Source of the DNA: Candidatus Yanofskybacteria bacterium RIFCSPLOWO2_01_FULL_42_49
GTDB lineage: Bacteria; Patescibacteriota; Minisyncoccia; 2-02-FULL-40-12; GWA2-44-9
Direction of reading: 5' to 3'
DNA: 48,098 bases
Assembly (NCBI GenBank): GCA_001795615.1
Contig: MGKI01000001.1
Location: forward strand, 1-48,098
Shown here: in pieces, positions 36,040-43,418 of the stretch
Layout: every line of letters starts with the position of its first letter
Position numbering within the stretch: the first letter of the stretch is position 1
The notes under the pieces: model-generated
The model's input: only the letters and a program-made list of their open reading frames with translations
The model's database searches: none
Told to the model about the DNA's origin: nothing
Program-made: the position numbers and the translations under genes

Positions 36040-37977
36040 CTACCTCTTAAGCATCTTAAGAAATACTTCTTGCGGTAAATTAACCCTCCCCGACTCTTTC
36101 ATTTTCTTTTTCCCTTTCTTCTGTTTCTCAAGGAGTTTCATTTTTCGAGTTACATCCCCGCCGTAGAGATATCCGGTAACATCTTTGCGCCTTGCCTTAA
36201 TCGATTCTCTAGCAATTATCGTACCGCCGATAGCCGCTTGAATCGCGACCTCAAACCACTGCGGGGGGACAACTTCTTTCAACTTTGCCGCCATCGCCCT
36301 GCCTTCGTAATGGACTTTTTCTTTCGGCACTATTCTTGAAAATGGTTCTACTAGCTCGCCGGCGATCAAGATATCCAGCCGGACCAAATCATTAACTGCC
36401 GTTCCTTTCAACTCGTAGCTCATGGAAGCATAACCAGATGAAACGCTTTTTAGTTTGTCGTAAAAATCCGTAATAACTTCCGACAACGGCATTTCATATT
36501 TTAAAAGAACGGTTTCTTTGCCCAGATATTCAGTGGCTTCGTACGCATTCCTAAATTGAGACACCAGCTCCATAACACTACCTAGATAGGAGTCGGGGGT
36601 TATTATTTCTATATCAACTATCGGCTCGGCAATTGATTCAATTTTCGAAGGATCCGGCAACTGGCTTGCTGACCTGATTTTTACTTTTGATTTTTGACTT
36701 TTGATTTGTACCTCATATTCCACCGAAGGCGTTGAAATTATCAAGGCCAGACCGAACTCCCGCTTTAACCTCTCCGAGATTATCTCGACATGAAGCATAC
36801 CCAAGAAACCCAAACGAAATCCACGGCCCAGTCCGACTGACGACTCCGGTTCATACATTAAAGACGCATCAGTCAATTTCAACTTACCCAAAGCATCTTT
36901 TAAAATATCGTAGTCCTCTCCCTTCTCCGGGAAAAAACTGGCAAACACCATCGGTCTGGGCTCCTTGTATCCCGCCAACGGTTGAAATTGGTTATTGGTT
37001 ATTGGTAATTGGTAATTGGTAATTGTATCACCAACGCGTATTAATCCCGGATCTTTCAATCCAGTCGCTATGTAACCGATATCTCCAGCCGCTAGTTCCA
37101 TGCTTGGAGTAAGTTTAGGAGAGAAAAACCCCACTTCGACAACATCAGCTTTCGCCTTGGTCGCAAATGCCAAGATTTTATCGCCTCTTTTAAAACTGCC
37201 GTCAAAAACCCTTACATAAGCGATAACCCCTTTGTAGGCGTCAAAAGCAGAGTCGAAAATCAATGCTTTGAACTCTCCCTCGAGACCTGGCGGCCTTTGG
37301 CCGCCGGAGCTCGCTATGGCGAGCGAAGGCGGCGGCACTTCTTCTATCACCCGTTCTAGCAGTCTCTCAATATTAGTTCCGTTTTTCCCCGATATTTCTA
37401 GAATGGTTTCCGGTTCAACTCCGAGAAGATTGGCAAGCTCTTCTTTTACTTGAGCCGTTCTGGCGTTGGGCAGATCAATTTTATTAACCGCCGGTATTAT
37501 CGTCAGCCCTTGCTCTTTAGCCAGATGAAGATTGGCCAAAGTCTGCGCTTGTATTCCCTTTGACGCATCAACCAACAAAATCGCTCCTTCCACCGCCGCT
37601 AAAGATCGCGATACTTCATATGAAAAATCAACATGCCCGGGAGTATCAATCAAATTCAGAACAAATTCTTGTTCTGAATTTGCAAACTCTAAGTCCGAAG
37701 TTCTAAGCTCTAAGCTTTCGAGTTTTTGGTTTAGAGTTTTGAAATTGTTTAGAGTTTCGAGTTTAGAATTTAGAGTTTTTGGTGGTCGATATATCATCCT
37801 CACCGGCTGCAATTTAATTGTAATTCCTCTTTCCCGCTCCAATTCCATCGTGTCCAGGTATTGCTCCTGCATTTTTCTTTTCTCCACCGTCCCAGTCAAT
37901 TCTAAAAATCGATCCGCAAGGGTCGATTTTCCGTGGTCAACATGAGCTATAATACAAAAGTTTCGTATGTTATTCAT
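36040..37977 (-). CDS. lepA: Elongation factor 4 (LepA GTPase) with repeat-derived insertions
   Basis: IIAHVDHGKSTLADRFLELTG; RERGITIKLQ; LIDTPGHVDFSYEVSRSLAAVEGAILLVDASKG; NKIDLPNA; C-terminal GKKKMKESGRVNLPQEVF. Confidence 0.95.
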   Translation of the reverse strand: MNNIRNFCIIAHVDHGKSTLADRFLELTGTVEKRKMQEQYLDTMELERERGITIKLQPVRMIYRPPKTLNSKLETLNNFKTLNQKLESLELRTSDLEFANSEQEFVLNLIDTPGHVDFSYEVSRSLAAVEGAILLVDASKGIQAQTLANLHLAKEQGLTIIPAVNKIDLPNARTAQVKEELANLLGVEPETILEISGKNGTNIERLLERVIEEVPPPSLAIASSGGQRPPGLEGEFKALIFDSAFDAYKGVIAYVRVFDGSFKRGDKILAFATKAKADVVEVGFFSPKLTPSMELAAGDIGYIATGLKDPGLIRVGDTITNYQLPITNNQFQPLAGYKEPRPMVFASFFPEKGEDYDILKDALGKLKLTDASLMYEPESSVGLGRGFRLGFLGMLHVEIISERLKREFGLALIISTPSVEYEVQIKSQKSKVKIRSASQLPDPSKIESIAEPIVDIEIITPDSYLGSVMELVSQFRNAYEATEYLGKETVLLKYEMPLSEVITDFYDKLKSVSSGYASMSYELKGTAVNDLVRLDILIAGELVEPFSRIVPKEKVHYEGRAMAAKLKEVVPPQWFEVAIQAAIGGTIIARESIKARRKDVTGYLYGGDVTRKMKLLEKQKKGKKKMKESGRVNLPQEVFLKMLKR

Positions 37978-38035
37978 TTCCTAAGTGTTGAGGGGCACCC
38001 TCCACACAAAACACAAATTAATTTGTGACATAATA

Positions 38036-38242
38036 TTATTCCTCAAGGGGGAGAAACTGGTCTTTTTTGCCGCGACAAGTTTCACAGATTTTAAAATGTC
38101 TTTCGCCTTCGTCTTTAAATTCCTGCTCTAAATTCTCTGGATGCAAAGCCGCATTTCTCACAAACTCTTTACTTAAATGCAGCCCATCATATATTCTTGA
38201 GACATCAGCCACACCTGCTTTTTCCTTAGTACTTAATTGCAT
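38036..38242 (-). CDS. Small hypothetical protein with CxxC
   Basis: MQLSTKEKAGVADVSRIYDGLHLSKEFV...CETCRGKKDQFLPLEE. Confidence 0.45.
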   Translation of the reverse strand: MQLSTKEKAGVADVSRIYDGLHLSKEFVRNAALHPENLEQEFKDEGERHFKICETCRGKKDQFLPLEE

Positions 38243-38266
38243 TGCACAAGAATAAATGATTAGCGG

Positions 38267-41200
38267 TCAATTATCAACAACCAATTTAAACTCTAGGTCT
38301 CTGTCGAATTCTCTATTATATATGTGTTTACCACTTGCGTTAAATTCAAAATTATCGACTTCCAACCCCGGCTGTTTCTGAATATAAATGCCGTACGGCT
38401 CGCCCTGCCTGTCCGCCGAAGCTTCAGCGAAGGAGGAAGCGTAATCGAAGGGGACAATGTATTCCAGTTCAACCGTCTTTTGCTTTCCCGGATCAGTGAT
38501 AAGCCAAAAAGCAAAGCCTGTTTTACCTGACTCCTCATAGATCCAAGTATTATTCTCTTCGTTAAACACAAAGTCGGATTCAAGCTTAAATAAATCTTTG
38601 TCTTTTCTAAATTCATCGCCTAAGTAGCTTACCAACGGTCTAAAGTTGGGGGTAGAGTTACCGGAAACGCTGATAAGTTCCGTGCCCTTAGGAACAAGCA
38701 CTCTGACGAAAGCCGGGTTCTGCTTGTTATAAAATCCGTATTTCGTATCGCCGCCATTATGTTGTCTCGTAATAGTCAGTTTATGTTTTATCGCCGGTTG
38801 TGAATTGTGAATTGTGAATTGTGAATTCAATTTTAGGGAATTATCCGTCACTCTGTCCGTCTTTGAGCCCTTTATGTTGGTAAATGTAACCATCAGATAA
38901 TCTTCCTCGGTGTTTTTAACTAACCCGCCAAATTCTTTCTCGGCCACAAAGTTTTCCAAACTTAAGTCTTTGAAATACATCAATATATCCTTTTTATCCA
39001 GTCCAGCCACAAATATGTTGAAAATGTCAAGCCACTGGCCCCGATCAGCCGAACTTATTTTTTCAAGCAGTTTCGGCGCCATATCCATAACGATCTTCTT
39101 CGGCTGCTGCCTGTTGTCGCCATACTCTATTTCCTCCTGAATGGTAGACACGAAATTTTCATCATTAATAACGGAGCCGTATTCCGGCATTTCCACCGGA
39201 CCCACCACTTTCAATATTTCCGATATTATTCCGGGACCCAGCGTCAGCACACCATCTACTTCATATCCCGCCTCTTTCTTAAAGAATTCCATCACCTTCT
39301 GCGCCGATATAGAGAAATCAATAAACCAGTTAGCGTCCCTCATCCCCCATGTCGGCGTAATGTGTTGAAGTTGTTTTGGCGGAATTATATTTTCTTTCAG
39401 CTGGCCATCGAGGTTATAGACATCGTCCACTAGAATATCGAGCAACTGCCCGTCTTTGAAAGTTACAACTCCGTAAGTGCCCGGAAACCCTCCCGTCGTC
39501 CTTAACTCGCTGTCATTTTGGAATAAAACAAGATATTTCTTCGTGACATCGGATGTCCCACGGCCATCCGATGTCGTTAATCCGGTACTCAGAAATCTCT
39601 CCAAAAATGAAGCGTATTCCACCGCATCCGAGACAATCCCTTCAAGTTCGGGAAGTTTGGATTGAAATTCTAAGAATGCTCCTCTTTTTCCCTCCGGCAA
39701 AGCATCGGGACTAATGTCAGATAAAAGAGCACTGGCCTTTGATAAATTTTTGTTCGAGATCGTCAGTGACTTTTTGAGATTGCTGAAAATGTTATTGGTG
39801 ATTGGTGATTGGTTATTGGTTATTTTTAAGATTGCCCCCGTCTGCGCCAGCGAGTTGACCGCTTCCGACATCGACTTGCCCGCTTCGGCAAGCAATTTAC
39901 CCGCTTCGATAAGGTTTTTTGCCGACTTCAGCTTTCCTGCCCCCGGCAACCCGGCGAACAAAGAAGTAATGCTTGCTCCCACGAAATTCAAGTTCTCCCC
40001 CGCTTTAGAAAATTCTTCATATGCTCCTGCAAAGTTATTTGACGCTGATTCAAAATCAAAGACTTTCAAACTTTTTTCAGCTTGCTCCAAGCTCGCCACC
40101 GCAGAATTACTCTCTTTCACTATTTCATTTTTGATATTCACGCCATACCGGCCAAATGAGGCGAGAACTATAAAAACAAGTAAGAAAGTAAGAAAGTAAG
40201 AAAGTAGGCTCTTATTTAAAATCTTAAAACCCAGCTTGGGCAGTCTCAGTTTCGGTATTTGGAACTTGGAAATTGATTGGAAATTGTCCGCCAGCTGGCG
40301 GATTGGAAATTGGAAATTTCGCGCGCTTCGCGCGTGTCGTATCCAGCTTTCTATCTCCGGCTGTGCCCTTTCGAAGTCTTTGACGAAGGAGGGCGACACC
40401 GGGACATCGCAAGTCGTACCGACTTGCGATGTCGTTAATTCAAACGGATAAATTTCTCTCGGCTCACCAATTATTCCCTCGCTACTTGATGTTATTCTCT
40501 CGTTAATTTGCTTTAGCGCTGTTTCATATTTTTCATTGCTTTCTGAATCTTGAATTTTGAATAGTGAATTATGGTCCTGATTCGTTATTCCTAATTCATT
40601 ATTCATTATTCCAAATTTTTGTCTTACAAAAATTTGGCGGTATCTCGGTTTTGCGTCAGCCCCGCCCATCTCAACCTTCGCCCCTATCGCTGTTAATTCC
40701 TTTTTAATACTTAGTTTAGAATTGAGGTATTTTTCGAGTAATCTAGAGGGGTTTTCCTTTCTTGTTGGTCTTTGATAAGATAATTTTACCGTGGGCGGTG
40801 TGTAGTGCCGGTCCTGGGTTGCCACCAAGGAACCGACGGGTGCAAATCCCGTACCGTCCACGGATCCAACAACCTCGCCAAAACGAGGTTTTTGGTTATC
40901 AACACTCTCGCTTGACTTTAACTTCGGTTGTGATAGAATACCAATCAGGTGGCAACCTGGGAATTCGGTGCTATACGCGGCTCCGACAGAGTTCATAAGT
41001 ATACTGCTTGTGGCATCTGTCGGAGCCTTTTTGTTTAGATTTTTCGCGGGTTTTTGGTTTACCCTGAGTCGCATCGAAGGGTTGCCTAAATCCACCACCG
41101 GCATTACCCTCGTAATTTTCCCTACATCAACCCGCCCCGTCTTATCTACTGGTTTGATATCAAATAAAAATTTTAGAATATTCTGATTCTCTGAAAACAC

Positions 41201-41407
41201 TGCCCTAATTATACCCTGAAAAACCTTATTTATTCCTGTTGAGAAGTGGCCGTCCCGATCCCGATATTGCCTGCGCGTTGAGCAACACTTTGTCCCAGTT
41301 CCCTTTCTCCCGCTCTCGAGGTCCGATCTCAAATCTTCTTCAAGGAGGTCGGACCTCAATTTATCTCGGTGGCTCAAACTTCTGTCACGCTTGAGACTTG
41401 CTGACAA
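38267..41407 (-). CDS. DUF4012-type large surface protein (N-terminal start uncertain)
   Basis: TM anchor FLTFLLVFIVLASFGRYG; KYLVLFQNDSELRTTGGFPGTYGVVTFKDGQL; possible GTG start near 41197 after TATAAT; many repeat-derived segments. Confidence 0.75.
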   Translation of the reverse strand: MSASLKRDRSLSHRDKLRSDLLEEDLRSDLESGRKGTGTKCCSTRRQYRDRDGHFSTGINKVFQGIIRAVFSENQNILKFLFDIKPVDKTGRVDVGKITRVMPVVDLGNPSMRLRVNQKPAKNLNKKAPTDATSSILMNSVGAAYSTEFPGCHLIGILSQPKLKSSESVDNQKPRFGEVVGSVDGTGFAPVGSLVATQDRHYTPPTVKLSYQRPTRKENPSRLLEKYLNSKLSIKKELTAIGAKVEMGGADAKPRYRQIFVRQKFGIMNNELGITNQDHNSLFKIQDSESNEKYETALKQINERITSSSEGIIGEPREIYPFELTTSQVGTTCDVPVSPSFVKDFERAQPEIESWIRHARSARNFQFPIRQLADNFQSISKFQIPKLRLPKLGFKILNKSLLSYFLTFLLVFIVLASFGRYGVNIKNEIVKESNSAVASLEQAEKSLKVFDFESASNNFAGAYEEFSKAGENLNFVGASITSLFAGLPGAGKLKSAKNLIEAGKLLAEAGKSMSEAVNSLAQTGAILKITNNQSPITNNIFSNLKKSLTISNKNLSKASALLSDISPDALPEGKRGAFLEFQSKLPELEGIVSDAVEYASFLERFLSTGLTTSDGRGTSDVTKKYLVLFQNDSELRTTGGFPGTYGVVTFKDGQLLDILVDDVYNLDGQLKENIIPPKQLQHITPTWGMRDANWFIDFSISAQKVMEFFKKEAGYEVDGVLTLGPGIISEILKVVGPVEMPEYGSVINDENFVSTIQEEIEYGDNRQQPKKIVMDMAPKLLEKISSADRGQWLDIFNIFVAGLDKKDILMYFKDLSLENFVAEKEFGGLVKNTEEDYLMVTFTNIKGSKTDRVTDNSLKLNSQFTIHNSQPAIKHKLTITRQHNGGDTKYGFYNKQNPAFVRVLVPKGTELISVSGNSTPNFRPLVSYLGDEFRKDKDLFKLESDFVFNEENNTWIYEESGKTGFAFWLITDPGKQKTVELEYIVPFDYASSFAEASADRQGEPYGIYIQKQPGLEVDNFEFNASGKHIYNREFDRDLEFKLVVDN
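40178..40208. repeat. 8-bp tandem repeat (AAGTAAGA)~3.9 inside the DUF4012 ORF
   Basis: aagtaagaaagtaagaaagtaagaaagtagg; minus strand encodes the TM helix SLLSYFLTFLLVF. Confidence 0.95.
40403..40433. repeat. In-frame palindrome GACATCGCAAGTCG-tac-CGACTTGCGATGTC
   Basis: 14-bp perfect arms inside the DUF4012 ORF (ELTTSQVGTTCDVP). Confidence 0.93.
40791..40893 (+). ncRNA. Candidate tRNA-like small RNA with intrinsic terminator
   Basis: 9-bp acceptor-like stem GTGGGCGGU/ACCGUCCAC; perfect T-arm ACGGG-TGCAAAT-CCCGT; internal hairpin with loop TGCC; terminator AACCTCG-n6-CGAGGTT+T5. Confidence 0.45.
40912..40939 (+). promoter_or_regulatory. Sigma70-like promoter TTGACT-16-TAGAAT
   Basis: upstream of hairpin RNA 40946-41032. 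Confidence 0.55.
40946..41032 (+). ncRNA. Candidate small RNA with 12-bp terminator hairpin
   Basis: hairpin AGGT-GGCA-ACCT; terminator GGCTCCGACAGA/TCTGTCGGAGCC + TTTTT. Confidence 0.5.
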
Positions 41408-41598
41408 AAATATTTAAAATAACGGATATTAAATCCCTTAATTACAACTACCGGTCTATTGTACTCTTCGCCCTTTCCATTGGCTTCAACGCCCACATTC
41501 ATTCCCATTGAACACCACCAAATATCCCGCTCATTATAAAACGGCGCGTCGTATCGTTTATCAATATCTTTCTTTCTCTCATTCCACTTATCAAAATC
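41374..41598 (-). pseudogene. Decapitated MazF/PemK-like remnant
   Basis: DFDKWNERKKDIDKRYDAPFYNERDIWWCSMGMNVGVEANGKGEEYNRPVVVIKGF... with in-frame TAA immediately upstream and no start; similar to 44772..45161. Confidence 0.75.
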
Positions 41599-41908
41599 TT
41601 ATATTAAAGGATGTTTGGTTAATTTTTTCCAACAACTCAAGAGTTGCCTTCACTGAAAGATTGCCGGTATTCATAAGAACCACCCTATTGCCATATTGTT
41701 TCACTAGGGGTGTCAAAAACTCGTCCCCCCAAGAAGGTGAGAATGTAATCACGCCCTCAAAATCCAATTCCATGTCCTCCTTCTCGCCCAAAGTTGTCAG
41801 TTGAGATTGAAGGGCGGCAAAGGCCTCTCGTCCGTTCTGTCGAGATATCAATGTCGTCCCAAATTTTTTCAATTCTATTTTCATTAGAATGTTATTAATG
41901 CCGAGCAC
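41591..41908 (-). CDS. STAS-like (DUF4325-type) protein
   Basis: AFAALQSQLTTLGEKEDMELDFEGVITFSPSWGDEFLTPLVKQYGNRVVLMNTGNLSVKATLELL. Confidence 0.7.
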   Translation of the reverse strand: MLGINNILMKIELKKFGTTLISRQNGREAFAALQSQLTTLGEKEDMELDFEGVITFSPSWGDEFLTPLVKQYGNRVVLMNTGNLSVKATLELLEKINQTSFNIRF

Positions 41909-42603
41909 CCTCGAAAGGACTCGGTTGAAGGCCTGATATCCAGCTTACTGCTTTCTTTGGTCAATATCAATTCAGCATCTCCTGTTTGAAATACAAGTCC
42001 TATCGGATTTTCTGAAATAATTTTGCGTACAAACTTAAGGCCATTGCCCCGACTTTCCGGCGCTCTTCCCGATATCACTTCGGTAAAAGCCATTCTCAAC
42101 GCTTCTTGATCTGTATTTAACTCTGGTTTAACTCTCTTTAGGGTTGCAAAGATACCCAAACCCCTATCTGCTAATACTATATTTCTCTTATGAATGTCGT
42201 AAGCAAAAAAGGTTCCCGGCACATCGGGCCAATTTCCCAAATTATGGTCAAAAGAATTATTGCCTATCTCTCCAGCAACAGCAATGATCAAAGGAAATAT
42301 TGAACTCAAATCTGCCACTTTCGCCAAAGTATCTTGCATTTGAGTTAACCTCGTCTGAAATACCGCGCTATTAGAGCAATAAAAATTCGGGGGCATGTCA
42401 TTGTTCTTTAAAACCCAATTTTTAGCCAAATTAAAAAGGTTGTCGAGAAAAAGCTCTATTTGCAATCGATAATACAAACGATAACCGGCTTCCGATATTT
42501 TTATCGGTTTTAATTTCCCACTTTTATCCCAACGTCTAAGTGTGTCTATGGAAACTCCCAATATCTCCGCGGCTTCACTTATTGTTATCAATTCTTCGGT
42601 CAT
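41884..42603 (-). CDS. MerR-type HTH fused to GHKL (HATPase_c-like) ATP-binding domain
   Basis: ITISEAAEILGVSIDTLRRWDKSGKLKP; AGEIGNNSFDHN (N box); LADRGLGIFA (G1); SRGNGLKFVRK (G2). Confidence 0.8.
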   Translation of the reverse strand: MTEELITISEAAEILGVSIDTLRRWDKSGKLKPIKISEAGYRLYYRLQIELFLDNLFNLAKNWVLKNNDMPPNFYCSNSAVFQTRLTQMQDTLAKVADLSSIFPLIIAVAGEIGNNSFDHNLGNWPDVPGTFFAYDIHKRNIVLADRGLGIFATLKRVKPELNTDQEALRMAFTEVISGRAPESRGNGLKFVRKIISENPIGLVFQTGDAELILTKESSKLDIRPSTESFRGCSALITF

Positions 42604-42611
42604 TTATAGGA

Positions 42612-42662
42612 ATTGTATCACAATCTCAAACCCTATGCAAGTGTTGCTCAAACCCTATGCAA
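42612..42662 (-). promoter_or_regulatory. Promoter TTGCAT-17-TACAAT overlapping two 16-bp direct repeats
   Basis: CTCAAACCCTATGCAA at 42625-42640 and 42647-42662 (22-bp period). Confidence 0.7.
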
Positions 42663-42664
42663 AG

Positions 42665-42930
42665 CTATTCTTGTATAAGTTCTGGGGTTGACTCCGGTTC
42701 CTCTGCGGCTTCCTTCTCCGTCGGTTCTTCTTCCGCGTTATTCTGCGTGTCGTTTGCGCCTGCCTCGTTGGGTGACGAAGTCTCTCCTTCGGGGTCCGAG
42801 CTTTGCTCGATCTGCGCCACCTTTAACAGCCCCTTTTCAAACACGATATCCATTGCTTCGTTGAATTTCTTGACGATAGAGTTGAACGCCCCCGTGCCGA
42901 TATTGCTTTCTTGTTGAAACGTTCTCTGCC
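42665..42930 (-). pseudogene. C-terminal fragment paralogous to the NVGIGT surface protein
   Basis: QQESNIGTGAFNSIVKKFNEAMDIVFEKGLLKVAQIEQSSDPEGE...EEPESTPELIQE; compare QQDSNIGTG and FNSIVAKLAEIYDIILEKGVIRVVAI in 45297..48098. Confidence 0.6.
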
Positions 42931-42941
42931 CCTTTGTTTTC

Positions 42942-43415
42942 CTACTGTTCCGAAGAAGTAAACTTTTGCCACGCTTTTTCCAGCCGAAATATCTTACCCC
43001 TTGCGTCGGCATATCGTTTAACCAGATCATCAATTAAATCCTGATCTATTTTACTTCCGTAGATTCCCTTGATTTGTTCCAGATAAATTACCATTTTGTT
43101 GCATCCAGCCATCGCGTTTTCCAAAAGTAGGATTGCTTTTTTATGGTCGCCAAATCTTAAAGAATGCCCCTCGCCCAAATATAGGGGAACGGCCATAGAA
43201 CATTGAGCCAAGTTATCGATAAAATCATATTTCAAAACCTTAAGTTTATTCTTTAGGTTTTTCATTATTATAACCGATGCCTCCATCGTCTTTTGATATA
43301 CTTCCAAATCCCGGAAAGTAAATACGGGTCTTTTCGGATTATATGCGTTCCGGTGCCGAGATTGCCATTGCGTTGAGCCCTGTCCCTTATCCATATTTTT
43401 ACTTTTGTCCCACAT
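42942..43415 (-). CDS. Four-helix-bundle (S23/Avd superfamily-like) protein
   Basis: VFTFRDLEVYQKTMEASVIIMKNLKNKLKVLKYDFIDNLAQCSMAVPLYLGEGHSLRFGDHKKAILLLENAMAGCNKMVIYLEQI. Confidence 0.65.
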   Translation of the reverse strand: MWDKSKNMDKGQGSTQWQSRHRNAYNPKRPVFTFRDLEVYQKTMEASVIIMKNLKNKLKVLKYDFIDNLAQCSMAVPLYLGEGHSLRFGDHKKAILLLENAMAGCNKMVIYLEQIKGIYGSKIDQDLIDDLVKRYADARGKIFRLEKAWQKFTSSEQ

Positions 43416-43418
43416 ATT

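Noticed and set aside
40946-41032. T-box riboswitch (GGTGCTATACGCG resembles the T-box motif)
   Set aside because: Only a partial match, no Stem I/specifier architecture, and no downstream plus-strand gene to regulate.
42942-43415. Avd accessory protein of a diversity-generating retroelement
   Set aside because: The fold family is compatible, but no reverse transcriptase or template/variable repeat pair was found in the window; called only as S23/Avd-like four-helix bundle.
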